This document shows, piece after piece, positions 35,499 to 45,402 of a stretch of 64,000 bases of DNA (positions are counted from its first letter, which is position 1; each line of letters starts with the position of its first letter). The stretch covers positions 186,001 to 250,000 of the forward strand of contig NZ_JAMZAW010000012.1 of assembly GCF_024158745.1 (NCBI RefSeq), given 5' to 3'. The translations under genes and the position numbers were made by a program. The notes under the pieces are model-generated. The model saw only the letters and a list, made by a program, of their open reading frames with translations. It did no database searches and had not been told where the DNA came from. Source of the DNA: Paenibacillus tyrphae (lineage in GTDB: Bacteria; Bacillota; Bacilli; Paenibacillales; NBRC-103111).

Positions 35499-35502
<4 letters not shown>
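34195..35502 (+). CDS. dinB: DNA polymerase IV (Y family)
   Basis: Error-prone translesion polymerase. The palm motifs are HIDMNAFYCSVHEA near residue 20 and SIDECYVDIT near 120, giving the carboxylates of the active site. The fingers, thumb helix-hairpin-helix (LFGIGKKTAEKLKRLQIHTLGQL) and little-finger domain (to about 370) follow; the C-terminus lacks an obvious beta-clamp motif in the usual place except QLDLF at about 365. GGGAGGCGG precedes the ATG. Its stop codon overlaps the start of mobB by four bases. No LexA box was seen upstream. Confidence 0.93.
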
Positions 35503-36337
<835 letters not shown>

Positions 36338-36369
36338 TACTCCGAATACCTATAGCTTCATAGCAAAGA

Positions 36370-36400
36370 GCCTGTTTCCCTAGCGGAGGCGGGCTTTTTT
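36370..36400 (+). terminator. Rho-independent terminator of ferredoxin
   Basis: A ten-pair stem including G-U pairs (36370-36379 with 36385-36394) is followed by T6. Confidence 0.75.
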
Positions 36401-36492
36401 ATTATGGCATAAGTTTGAAATAGATAACTTCGGTTCGGAATTTTATGGTAAGATGAATAGCGGAAACTGCGAGAAAAACAGGGGGCCTTTTC

Positions 36493-38313
36493 ATGAAAAA
36501 GGGGTGGAGCAAGTCCGGCGTTATCGCAGCGGGCAATGGGGTTATCTTGCTGCTGTGCATCGTGCTTTTGACGACCGGGGCGCTTAAGGTATTATCCGAC
36601 AGTTTATACGACTTTAACGTGGAGCAAACCATGACTCAGGCCCCGCACGAGGATATTGTCGTCATCGGCATCGACTCCGACTCCATTCGGGAAGTAGGGC
36701 CTTACCCGTGGGACCGTAAAGTATACGCGGAGCTGATCAAACAGCTTGAAAGCGCTGGCGTCAAAGCGATCGGCTTCGATATCGAGTTGTACTCCGAAAG
36801 CGACAAGCCGGAAAGCGACCGCGCGCTGGCCGACGAATTGGCCAAACACAACAACATCGTCATTCCATCCCATGCGAACCTGGAAAATAAATTCGACCGG
36901 TCGATGAAGGTGAAGGCAGGGGAGCTGCTGACCGCCCGCTCGATAACGGAACCGATCCTGGCCTTCCGGCAGTCGGTTGGAAAATCGCATATCAATGCGG
37001 CGTACGATAGCGATGGCGTCATTCGCTCCAACTGGATGCAGATCGATTCGCCTCAAGGGGTATATCCGTCGTTTGGGCTTGCGATGGCACAGCTTGCCGG
37101 AGTCGATGTAAGCCGGTATCTGAACCTGCCTTTATTGGACGGCCGTCCCAAGTCGGAAATGCTGATCCGCTGGGATGCAAAGGAATTCGATTTCGAAACG
37201 ATTCCGTTCGCCAAGGTGCTGAAGGGCGGCGTGCCGCTTCAGACGTTCAAAGACCGGCTTGTGCTTATCGGCTATACGGCTCCAGGCTCGGACGAGGGCG
37301 TTACCCCGGTGGAGAAGCATATGCATCTGGTATATGCGCATGCGAATATTTTAAATCAGATCTTAAAGCAGCAGGTCGTGCTGCCTGTAGACAAGCGGAT
37401 CGATTTTGCGCTTACGCTTCTGGTCGTTCTGCTGCTCGGGTGGGTGACTTGGCGGCTGCGGGCCATTAGCGGAGCGGTTTTTACGCTGGTGGTCGTCGTT
37501 CTTCTGTTCGTCGGACAATACGAGTATTTCGCGGCCTACTCGAAGTATCTGGACATTGTCGATGCGGTGGCTTGCGGGATACTCTCTTATTTTGGGAATT
37601 TGTCCATGAAAACCTATTTTGAGACGAAGCAAAAAAATTACATTACCAAGCAGTTCGGACGCTATATTTCTCCCGACCTCGTCAAAGAGATTGCGAGCAG
37701 CGAGCAGGAAATTCAGCTCGGGGGAATCAGCAAGGAACTTACCGTTATGTTCCTCGACGTCCGCGGGTTTACCCCGCTATCCGAGAAGCTGAAGCCCGAA
37801 GAAGTGGTCGACTTCTTGAATATGATGTTTAACTTAATCACGGAGCGGGCCCTCGAAAACCGCGGCACGATCGACAAATTTATCGGGGATGCGGCGATGA
37901 TCTTGTATAATGCCCCGCTGGACGTGCCCGATCATCCGTATTATGCGGTCAAAACCGCCTATGAAATTCAAAAGGGGATGGAGAAGGTGCGTACCGAGGT
38001 GCTGGAGAAATACGGCGTCTCGATCAGCGTAGGCATCGGCATCAACACCGGCGATGTCGTGGTCGGCAATATCGGGTCTTATTTGCGGGTCGACTATACC
38101 GCGATTGGCGATAACGTGAATACGGCCGCCCGCATCGAGTCCAATACGGAGCCGAATCAGATCCTGGTGTCCGAAGCGACGTACGAGCTGACGAAACATG
38201 CTTTCGATTATCAATTTGCCGGGGAGAAGTTAATGAAAGGCAAGAGCGTTCCGCTCAAGCTCTTTGAGGTGCTGGGGATGAAAGACGTTCATTTGACGAA
38301 ATTCGTTGAATAA
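36493..38313 (+). CDS. CHASE2-domain class III adenylate/guanylate cyclase
   Basis: The 606-residue membrane protein has an N-terminal helix (16-34), an extracytoplasmic CHASE2 sensor domain (about 45-295), three closely spaced helices (305-365) and a cytoplasmic class III cyclase domain (about 405-600). The metal-binding aspartates are Asp422 (FLDVRGFT) and Asp466 (DKFIGDA); Lys462 and Thr536 in VDYTAIGD indicate a class IIIb enzyme making cAMP, and Asn543 and Arg547 complete the transition-state pocket. All catalytic residues are present, so it should be active. Class III cyclases are uncommon in Firmicutes. It is followed 58 bases later by a FecR-domain protein gene. Confidence 0.93.
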   Translation: MKKGWSKSGVIAAGNGVILLLCIVLLTTGALKVLSDSLYDFNVEQTMTQAPHEDIVVIGIDSDSIREVGPYPWDRKVYAELIKQLESAGVKAIGFDIELYSESDKPESDRALADELAKHNNIVIPSHANLENKFDRSMKVKAGELLTARSITEPILAFRQSVGKSHINAAYDSDGVIRSNWMQIDSPQGVYPSFGLAMAQLAGVDVSRYLNLPLLDGRPKSEMLIRWDAKEFDFETIPFAKVLKGGVPLQTFKDRLVLIGYTAPGSDEGVTPVEKHMHLVYAHANILNQILKQQVVLPVDKRIDFALTLLVVLLLGWVTWRLRAISGAVFTLVVVVLLFVGQYEYFAAYSKYLDIVDAVACGILSYFGNLSMKTYFETKQKNYITKQFGRYISPDLVKEIASSEQEIQLGGISKELTVMFLDVRGFTPLSEKLKPEEVVDFLNMMFNLITERALENRGTIDKFIGDAAMILYNAPLDVPDHPYYAVKTAYEIQKGMEKVRTEVLEKYGVSISVGIGINTGDVVVGNIGSYLRVDYTAIGDNVNTAARIESNTEPNQILVSEATYELTKHAFDYQFAGEKLMKGKSVPLKLFEVLGMKDVHLTKFVE

Positions 38314-38371
38314 TGCCGTTTCTCACTTTACAATATGAATAGATTTTTGGATTCCGGAGAGGGGTTTTGTT

Positions 38372-40456
38372 GTGGCGAACGCAGTGCGGATCAATAGACG
38401 GAAGCGGAAGCCGGCTTTGGCTTGGGTGCTTGTTTTCGCTATGCTGTTTCAAGGAGTAGCCGCTTTAGTTCTCGCAAGCCCGGCGAATGCCAAATCATCC
38501 CGGTCGGCGGCTGTCGTTGAAGTAACGGGAGAGGCAACGTATAAGAAATCGGGCGGCTCGCGGTCCTACGCGGTGTATCAGGACTTGAATTTGAATCAGG
38601 GCGATTCGATCGTAACCGGTCCGTCCTCCTCGGTCGTGCTGCGGGTTGTGGACCGCGAGGACGAGATTACGATCGGCGAAAATTCCGAGGTGTACATATC
38701 CGATTTAGTTGAAAAAAACGGCGGCAAGAAAACCAAGGTGAAATCTTGGGCAGGCAGTTTATGGGCGAAAGTCAAGTCGCTGGTCGGTTCGGAGGAGGAA
38801 TTCGAGGTCGAGACGCCGACGGCGGTTATGGGGGTCAGGGGAACGAACTTTATGACGTCCGTCAATTGGAAGACGGGGGAAACGACGATGGCCGTGGCGG
38901 CGGGAATCGTCTCCGCTTCGGAAGCTGATTCCGCTGCGGATCGTAAGCAGACGGAAAGCGTGTCGGTGTACCCGGCTCAGCAAGTGAGGCTCGATTCCTT
39001 CGGGTGGAATAACGAGCCGAGGACCCGGGCGGAATATGCAGATCCCAAAGCTTTGGTCGAGGTTCTGGATAAAAAAGTGCTTGAAAGCTTTATCAAGAAT
39101 ATCGGGAACATCCAAAAAGAACAAGATAAAATTAAAGCGCAGCTTAAGGAAAATCTGGATAAGGGCGAAGGAAAACCGGACGGGCGTTCAATATTGAAAA
39201 TCAGTACGCCGGCAGATCTGGAAGCCGTCACAACCAATTTCGACCGGTTCCTGTCTCTGTTGGCCAAATCGGCCGTTGACGCAGGAAAACTGACTCAAAA
39301 AGCTGTAGACGAAGCCAATGCGAGCATTGGCGATCCCTCGAGAAAGCTTGATATTCATAATCCTCCTGCCATAGATAAAAATGCAGGCATTGACCCGGAA
39401 GTAGAGCAGTTAAAGAAACAGGCGGGGCAGAAAAATACCGCATATGAGCAGGAGCAAAGGGAGCTGCGCGATAATCAGGCAAAGCTTGCGTCCTTGCTGG
39501 ATCGTATTGAAGCCGAAAGGCAGCGAATACAGGATCAGAACCGAAAAGCCGTTGCAGAAGCGGATCAAAAGGCAACGGATCAATATACGAGTACGCTTAG
39601 TGCGGACGAAAAGAAAAAATTTGAGGAGAGTCAACGGAAAAACGCCAATCAGCCTGCGCCCGATTCGTCCTCCCGTCCGACTTCGCCTCCAGCCGATTCC
39701 GGGAGCGACAGTGGCGGCGGCTCCTCGGACGACCGTCCTTCCGTTCCCGTGCTGATCAGCCCGACAGCGGAAGTGACGGTGCGGAATCCGGTGCAAATTA
39801 AATTGAAAGCCGCCGCAGGGACAACCGTCCGTGTGCTGAACGGCACGGAAGAAGTCGGACGAGCAGACGGACTGGGAGATAACGAGGTCACCGTTACGCT
39901 TCGGGCGCTGCAGCCCGGAACTTACAATTTAACGGCGCAAGCTTTCCGCGAATCCGCAGCAAGCGTACCGGTTTCGATTCCGCCGATTCATATTTTGGGA
40001 GTAGGTTTGGCGCAAGTCGGCGGCATCAAGGACGGGAAGCTCAACTTGGCGTTGACGATGAAAGGCTTTACACTTGCTGAGCCGTTCTATTCCGTCGAAG
40101 CGCATCTGCTATATGATAAGGCGGCGTTGGACTACAGAGGTCCGGCAGACCTGACTTCCGTTCCGGGCACCGTATTCTATGGCTCTCAAACGGCAGAGAC
40201 GCTTCGCCAAGTAAGCGACGCCTCCAAGAACGAATTGATTTATGCGGCGACCGCCTTTGAAACGCAGGGCTCCGGCGCAATAAAGCCTATTCAACTAAGC
40301 GGAGATACCTTGCTCGTAAACGTACCTTTATCGGTTGTCGATTCGGCCGCCGGTTCCGCCAAAGTTGATCTGGGCTATATCAAAATCATTGACAAACAAG
40401 GGAATACGGTATACGAAAGCAGAGACATTCAATCGATTAGCGTCGGCACGAAGTAA
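38372..40456 (+). CDS. Secreted FecR-domain protein with coiled coil and cohesin-like end
   Basis: The GTG start follows GGAGAGGGG. The 694-residue protein has a signal peptide cut near ANA (residue 40), a FecR domain (about 45-200; VETPTAVMGVRGTNFM near 150 is its motif), a charged helical region (230-430), a Ser/Pro/Asp linker, an Ig-like domain (about 455-535, PVQIKLKAAAGTTVRV) and a C-terminal cohesin-like beta domain. FecR domains outside iron regulation bind peptidoglycan or relay signals; pairing with CHASE2 cyclase genes recurs in bacteria. Probably cell-surface. Role here unknown. Confidence 0.85.
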   Translation: MANAVRINRRKRKPALAWVLVFAMLFQGVAALVLASPANAKSSRSAAVVEVTGEATYKKSGGSRSYAVYQDLNLNQGDSIVTGPSSSVVLRVVDREDEITIGENSEVYISDLVEKNGGKKTKVKSWAGSLWAKVKSLVGSEEEFEVETPTAVMGVRGTNFMTSVNWKTGETTMAVAAGIVSASEADSAADRKQTESVSVYPAQQVRLDSFGWNNEPRTRAEYADPKALVEVLDKKVLESFIKNIGNIQKEQDKIKAQLKENLDKGEGKPDGRSILKISTPADLEAVTTNFDRFLSLLAKSAVDAGKLTQKAVDEANASIGDPSRKLDIHNPPAIDKNAGIDPEVEQLKKQAGQKNTAYEQEQRELRDNQAKLASLLDRIEAERQRIQDQNRKAVAEADQKATDQYTSTLSADEKKKFEESQRKNANQPAPDSSSRPTSPPADSGSDSGGGSSDDRPSVPVLISPTAEVTVRNPVQIKLKAAAGTTVRVLNGTEEVGRADGLGDNEVTVTLRALQPGTYNLTAQAFRESAASVPVSIPPIHILGVGLAQVGGIKDGKLNLALTMKGFTLAEPFYSVEAHLLYDKAALDYRGPADLTSVPGTVFYGSQTAETLRQVSDASKNELIYAATAFETQGSGAIKPIQLSGDTLLVNVPLSVVDSAAGSAKVDLGYIKIIDKQGNTVYESRDIQSISVGTK

Positions 40457-40483
40457 GGTGCGGGGTACGGGAAGGAGCAAGCT

Positions 40484-42085
40484 ATGAAGAAAGCAACGAA
40501 ACGAATCACCGTGTCGCTTCTAATGTCCGCCATGATTGGCGCATCGGGCGCGCAAGCCGCCGCTTGGTCGAAGGACGCCTTGCGGGGCGAGAACGGACAG
40601 CCGCTAACGGAGATGACGACATTGGCCGGAAACGGCGGCTTGGGGAGCGCGGACGGAGCGGGCGAGTCCGCTTCCTTCCGGATGCCGGGAGGATTGGCCG
40701 TATGGAAGGACGGTACGGTGCTGGTTTCAGATTCCCGAAACCAACGGATCCGCAAACTATCGCAGGGGACGGTCAGCACCTTCGCCGGGGCAGCTTATAA
40801 GCAGGACGGCAAAGGCTTCCCTGTCGGCGCACTATTGGACGGGAAGAGCGATGCCTCGCTGTTTAACGAACCTCAAGGACTTGCAGCCGATGCCATCGGC
40901 AACGTATACGTAGCCGATTCGGGAAACCATGCGATCCGTAAAATCGATACCGCCGGTCAGGTCAGCACCATCGCCGGCAGCGGGCTGCTCGGAAGAAAGG
41001 ACGGCAAAGGGAAGGATGCTTTGTTCTATCGTCCGACAGATGTGGCCGTCGCAGCCGACGGTACTTTGTACGTGGCGGATTCGCTCAATCATGCGATCCG
41101 AAGCATCTCGCCTTCGGGCGAAGTCAAGACGCTGAACGCCTTGTCGTCCCGCGTCGTAGAATTGTTCCCCGGACAAGTATCGCCCGCAGGGGATTTTGCC
41201 GACGGAGATTTGAGAAGCGCCAAATTTAACGAGCCGACCGCTCTTGTGCTGGACGCCAAAGGAAATTTGATCGTAAGCGATTCCGGGAACCAGCGCATTC
41301 GATATATCGATTTGCAGCAGGGGAAGGTAACGACGCTGGCGGGCGGAGGTCAGGCGGCAGCGAATAAAGAGCTGCACGTTCCGGGCGACTTCGCTGACGG
41401 GAGCGCATCGAATGCGAGATTTAACTTTCCGATGGGCCTTGCCTTGACGGAGGAAGGCGGGCTTCTCATTGCCGACAGCCAGAACCATGCGATTCGTTAC
41501 TTGCGGGACGGGCAAGTCAGCACCATTGCCGGGGCATCGGGCCGCACAACCGGAAATGCCGACGGTATTGAAGGAAGCGCTGCGCTGCACCGCCCGATGG
41601 ATGTTGCCGTTCGTGCCGACGGATCGATACTGGTAGCCGACGCCTACAACAACAAGCTTCGCGAAGTAAGTATGTATCGGTTGCCCGACAGTCTTCCGAA
41701 GGATGGCGCCGTCAAAGTCGTCGTGGACCGGCAGCAGATCGCGTTTGAGGCCCAGCCGGAGATCGTCAACGGAAGAACGATGGTTCCGATCCGGGCGATT
41801 ACGGAAGCGCTTGGTTATAAAGTGACGTTCGACGATGCGGCCCGGGCCGTGCAGCTCGCCAAGGACGGCGAGACGATCGAGCTGTATATCGGAAAGACCG
41901 GGATCAAGCGGACGGCAGCCGGACAGGAAGCAACCGTCAAGTCGACGGATGTCGAGCCGTTTATTTCGCAAAATCTCACCTTCGTACCGGTACGTTTCTT
42001 TGCCGAAGAAATCGGCATGGACGTTCAGTGGGACGAGGCGACACGTACAGCGATTCTGCGCAGCAAAACGAAAAAGTCAAAGTAA
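40484..42085 (+). CDS. Secreted NHL-repeat protein with copper amine oxidase N-like domain
   Basis: A 533-residue secreted protein: signal peptide of about 26 residues (ending GAQA), then a beta-propeller of NHL repeats (residues about 45-400, repeated pattern GNVYVADSGNHAIRKI and VLVSDSRNQRIRKL) and a C-terminal copper-amine-oxidase-N-like domain (about 410-530; VPIRAITEALGYKVTFD and VPVRFFAEEIGMDVQWD are the two repeats), which in Firmicutes is a common surface domain. No enzymatic site was seen. It follows the FecR gene by 27 bases, with GGAAGGAG before the ATG, and is probably in the same operon. Confidence 0.88.
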   Translation: MKKATKRITVSLLMSAMIGASGAQAAAWSKDALRGENGQPLTEMTTLAGNGGLGSADGAGESASFRMPGGLAVWKDGTVLVSDSRNQRIRKLSQGTVSTFAGAAYKQDGKGFPVGALLDGKSDASLFNEPQGLAADAIGNVYVADSGNHAIRKIDTAGQVSTIAGSGLLGRKDGKGKDALFYRPTDVAVAADGTLYVADSLNHAIRSISPSGEVKTLNALSSRVVELFPGQVSPAGDFADGDLRSAKFNEPTALVLDAKGNLIVSDSGNQRIRYIDLQQGKVTTLAGGGQAAANKELHVPGDFADGSASNARFNFPMGLALTEEGGLLIADSQNHAIRYLRDGQVSTIAGASGRTTGNADGIEGSAALHRPMDVAVRADGSILVADAYNNKLREVSMYRLPDSLPKDGAVKVVVDRQQIAFEAQPEIVNGRTMVPIRAITEALGYKVTFDDAARAVQLAKDGETIELYIGKTGIKRTAAGQEATVKSTDVEPFISQNLTFVPVRFFAEEIGMDVQWDEATRTAILRSKTKKSK

Positions 42086-42104
42086 TAGGGAATCACGACA
42101 AAAT

Positions 42105-42156
42105 AAGACCTGTTCCGAGAAAAGCTCTTAGGGCTGCACTTCTCGGAATAGGTCTT
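42105..42156 (+). terminator. Rho-independent terminator of the cyclase-FecR-NHL operon
   Basis: A long imperfect stem (AAGACCTGTTCCGAGA with its partner) is followed by TTTTC, 20 bases past the NHL stop codon. Confidence 0.75.
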
Positions 42157-42269
42157 TTCGATTAGGTTTACACCGGAAGAAAGGACGCGGCAAGCGATGC
42201 AAGAGTATTAAGAAAAGCGCTTCTCGCGCCGATATAGTTTGCAGGAAGGCGGAAAGAGAGGGGCGTCCC

Positions 42270-43718
42270 GTGAAACCGAAAGATTCGAAGGATTCGGAAG
42301 AACAGCTTCAGCTCTTTTTCAAACAGGATCCGTTTTATTTAAAAAAATATGTCAAAGAGCATCCGAACAATAAAATGGCGTGGTACTTGCTCGGACGCGA
42401 CTATGAAGCGCAGGGGAAAAAGGGAAAAGCGCTGTACTGTTACGCGCAGGCCGGGGAAGTCTATGAAGCGTATGAGAATCAGAAGGTGGCTCTGCCTCCT
42501 GAAGAAATCGAACCGATCCATCGCTGGGGAACGGAACGTCAAAAAGATAGACGGAAGCGGCTCGCTCGTCTGATGGCCGTCGGTCTGCTCGCGTTTGCCG
42601 GTGTATTGTTTGCCCCGGAGCTGGGGCGTATATTGGAGAAGACGGAAGAAAGCGCCCGCACTCCGGTCATCGTGTTACCGGAAGGGGTGACGTCCTCCGA
42701 GCTGCAGGAAACGAAAGTGTATTATCTGGCCGGCGAGAAAACTCAACAGAATGTCGGCGCGGCGCTGCAAGAGATGCTTCTGCGGGAAAGAATTAGCAGC
42801 TACGCAATTTTGGCTCGGGGAGTCCCGTTGGCCGGGACCGCTTGGATCAGCTGGCTGAAGAAGCCGGAGACGCTGCTTTCCGTCGAAGCGAAAGCAAATG
42901 CGGCGCAGCAGCAGATCAATTATCATGATGCGGCTGCTTGCAGCTGCCAGCCAAGCGATCCGCAGAAGGCGGATGGCATTGTAGCCGCTTGGATGACGAA
43001 GCAGGAGCAGGATCTCGTGCTGCGCTCTGCCGTTGCGGCGCATATCCGGCGTACGGGGCAAGCCCCGACGCAGGCTTCGCAGCTGACGGAAGCGTATCCG
43101 AACAACGTACTGCCGGGGCTGACTATCTACATGAAGGAAACGTTCGACCGGGACAAGGAGGCCTTGGCTGCGGAGCTGGGCGCATGGCTCAAGCAAGCCG
43201 GGGCGCAGCCTGCGGTCGTCGACGGAAATCCCGTGCAGCCCGGAACGGGACAAGGCAGTTTGACCAAGCCGTTAACCGAACCGATGCGGATTATTGTCGA
43301 TAAGCAGGCTCACCGGCTGTCGGTCGTCAGCGGCAACATCGTCGTCCGCAATTATCCGGTAGGCTTGGGAGCGGACCGGACACCGGAGGGCAGCTTCGTC
43401 ATCTCGGAAAAGGTGCGCAATCCGAACGGGAAGTCGAACGGGGAGTTCGGGAGCCGGGGGATGACGCTGTCCGATACGAATTATGCGATTCACGGAACGA
43501 ACCGGCCGTCCAGTATCGGCAAGGACGAGTCGCTAGGCTGCATCCGTATGGCTAAGGAGGATGTGGAGGAACTGTTCGATCTGGTGCCGCTCGGAACGAG
43601 CGTGACGATCGGCAAGGGCGCGCTGTCCAAGGAGGAATCGCGCAGCCCCGCACCGTATGGGGTGCCGCCGCAAAGCGTGGATACGAATCCGGGGAAGAAG
43701 TACAACTGGTTGAATTAG
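42270..43718 (+). CDS. Membrane-anchored L,D-transpeptidase (YkuD) with cytoplasmic N-domain
   Basis: The 482-residue protein has a cytoplasmic N-terminus (1-98) with a TPR-like pattern (MAWYLLGRDYEAQGKKGKALYCY), one membrane helix (101-118) and a long outside region ending with a YkuD catalytic domain (about 338-448). The active site is HGTNRPSSIGKDESLGCIRM with His408 and nucleophile Cys424. The enzyme forms or exchanges peptidoglycan crosslinks, or attaches proteins to them. A cytoplasmic repeat domain is unusual for this family. The GTG start follows GAGAGGGG. It lies downstream of the NHL gene after a terminator, so is a separate unit. Confidence 0.9.
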   Translation: MKPKDSKDSEEQLQLFFKQDPFYLKKYVKEHPNNKMAWYLLGRDYEAQGKKGKALYCYAQAGEVYEAYENQKVALPPEEIEPIHRWGTERQKDRRKRLARLMAVGLLAFAGVLFAPELGRILEKTEESARTPVIVLPEGVTSSELQETKVYYLAGEKTQQNVGAALQEMLLRERISSYAILARGVPLAGTAWISWLKKPETLLSVEAKANAAQQQINYHDAAACSCQPSDPQKADGIVAAWMTKQEQDLVLRSAVAAHIRRTGQAPTQASQLTEAYPNNVLPGLTIYMKETFDRDKEALAAELGAWLKQAGAQPAVVDGNPVQPGTGQGSLTKPLTEPMRIIVDKQAHRLSVVSGNIVVRNYPVGLGADRTPEGSFVISEKVRNPNGKSNGEFGSRGMTLSDTNYAIHGTNRPSSIGKDESLGCIRMAKEDVEELFDLVPLGTSVTIGKGALSKEESRSPAPYGVPPQSVDTNPGKKYNWLN

Positions 43719-43757
43719 GAGCTTGGTCGTCCAAGTCGGCTTTGGTGAACAACCGGG

Positions 43758-43910
43758 AAAAATCCCTCTAGTTCTTCGGTTGAATATATTCCTACAGCCG
43801 CTCTTGAAACCCAAAAATGTTGATTTGTAATTGCGGTATCTTTTCGGGCTTCAAAGGCGGACGTAAACTCTTTCGGAATATATTCAACCTACCCTGCAGG
43901 GGATTTTTTT
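43758..43910. repeat. Long palindromic element (~150 bases) after the L,D-transpeptidase gene
   Basis: Three nested inverted repeats: AAAAATCCC/GGGATTTTT at the ends, a perfect 15-base pair GGTTGAATATATTCC (43778-43792) and GGAATATATTCAACC (43875-43889), and an imperfect 15-base pair (43798-43812 with 43846-43860). The central ~33 bases are unpaired. The right end has T7, so transcribed RNA would form a strong terminator hairpin. It could be a miniature repeat, a large terminator, or a structured RNA; no second copy occurs in this window. Confidence 0.6.
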
Positions 43911-43978
43911 AGTTCACACCATAGCCTTTGTCAGAAGACCAAGCTCTTGTGCGAGAGGATGGAAAGCGCTAACAAGCC

Positions 43979-44116
43979 TTAATGATTGAAAATAAGCAGA
44001 ACAATCATGCCGAGAATGAGGGCGCCGAAGATGGAACTGGCCCATACGATCAGCTTCTTATTAGGCTCATCCTTTGTTTTCCGCTGCGCATAGGGGGATA
44101 TTTTCTTTTTTTGCAT
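43979..44116 (-). CDS. Small single-span membrane protein (45 aa)
   Basis: A 45-codon minus-strand frame encoding a very basic N-terminus (MQKKKISPYAQRKTKDEPNK) and one hydrophobic helix ending in LIFNH. This is the layout of many small membrane proteins in Bacillales. The ribosome binding site is modest (GAGG a few bases before the ATG). It is divergent from pyrD. No family assigned. Confidence 0.6.
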   Translation of the reverse strand: MQKKKISPYAQRKTKDEPNKKLIVWASSIFGALILGMIVLLIFNH

Positions 44117-44280
44117 AGACCTCAGCCCTGCCTTTTTGTTTGGATTAAGCATATTTTAACATAATGTATTGTTTTAAGTTGTATGGATTTTGTGACTTGT
44201 CCCCTTTATTTTTGTTTCGTAAAGCGCTAAACTGTCAAAAGAGACTAACGAAGAGACACGTGCGGGGAGAGGACAGAAGC

Positions 44281-45375
44281 ATGCTTTACAAAAAAATCGC
44301 AAAGCCGGTGCTGTTCGGGATGGACCCGGAGAAGGCGCATCATCTCATTATCGACGGATTGCATACGTTTGCCAAGCTGCCTGGCGGACGGAGTCTGCTT
44401 CGCGCGATGTGGGGCGTTCGGGCGTATCCGGAGCTGGAGAGCGAGCTATGGGGAATCCGGTTTCCGAATCCGGTCGGTTTGGCGGCAGGGTTGGACAAGA
44501 ATGCGAAAGCGATCCCGGGATTTTCGAACATCGGCTTCGGCTTTATGGAAGTCGGCACGGTGACGCCGAAGCCGCAAGCCGGCAATGAGCTGCCGCGGCT
44601 GTTCCGGCTCCCGGAGGACGAGGCACTTATCAACCGGATGGGGTTCAACAATGTCGGAATCGAAGGCATGAAGCGAAATTTGCGCAATCAAGGCCAGCGC
44701 ACGATTCCGCTTGCCATCAATATCGGAAAAAATAAAACGACGCCCAACGAGCAGGCGGAAGACGATTACCGCGCCTGCATTCAAGCGCTATATGGGTACG
44801 GAGACTTTTTCGTCGTTAATATCAGCTCGCCGAACACGCCGGATTTGCGCAATCTGCAGCATGGGGACGATCTGTCGCGTCTGCTCGCGGCCGTGAAGGA
44901 CGAGATCCGCAAACAGCATGCCCGCTTCGGCGGACTTGAGAAGCCGGTACTGGTGAAGATTGCGCCCGATCTGGAGCAACAGGAAATCGAGTATATGGTC
45001 GAAACGATTGTACGGAGCAATGTCTCCGGCATCATCGCGTCCAATACAACGATCGCTAGAGACGGTCTGCGCCATGCGAACCGGGGAGAAACGGGCGGAT
45101 TAAGCGGCCGTCCGCTGACGGAGCGCTCCACCGAGCTGATTCGAACCGTATACCGTTTAACGGACGGGAAGCTTCCGATTATCGGATCGGGAGGCATTTT
45201 TACGGCCGAGGACGCCTATGCGAAGATTCGGGCGGGAGCCAGTCTGGTCGAAGTATACACCGGCTTGATCTACGAAGGGCCGGACGTGCTGCGGCGCATT
45301 AACCGCGGACTTCGCACATTGCTGCGACAGGATGGATTTACGCATATATCGGAGGCGATCGGATCGGGGCACTAA
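44281..45375 (+). CDS. pyrD: Dihydroorotate dehydrogenase (quinone), class 2
   Basis: Oxidises dihydroorotate to orotate at the membrane, passing electrons to quinone (pyrimidine synthesis). The barrel shows NPVGLAAGLDKNAKAIPGF, NISSPNTPDLRNLQ, VSGIIASNTTIARDG and IGSGGIFTAEDAYAKIRAGASLVEVYTG. The 364-residue length with an N-terminal helix (MDPEKAHHLIIDGLHTFAKL) marks class 2; Gram-positive bacteria more often have class 1, so this is a separate or replacing gene. The ATG follows GGGGAGAGG. The frame extends back to 44164 without a ribosome binding site. Confidence 0.94.
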   Translation: MLYKKIAKPVLFGMDPEKAHHLIIDGLHTFAKLPGGRSLLRAMWGVRAYPELESELWGIRFPNPVGLAAGLDKNAKAIPGFSNIGFGFMEVGTVTPKPQAGNELPRLFRLPEDEALINRMGFNNVGIEGMKRNLRNQGQRTIPLAINIGKNKTTPNEQAEDDYRACIQALYGYGDFFVVNISSPNTPDLRNLQHGDDLSRLLAAVKDEIRKQHARFGGLEKPVLVKIAPDLEQQEIEYMVETIVRSNVSGIIASNTTIARDGLRHANRGETGGLSGRPLTERSTELIRTVYRLTDGKLPIIGSGGIFTAEDAYAKIRAGASLVEVYTGLIYEGPDVLRRINRGLRTLLRQDGFTHISEAIGSGH

Positions 45376-45402
45376 GGCAAGAAAGATTTGGAGGTCGACG
45401 GA

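Noticed and set aside
43982-44164. Plus-strand frame of 60 codons between the transpeptidase and pyrD
   Set aside because: It is the mirror of the better supported 45-residue membrane-protein gene on the minus strand.
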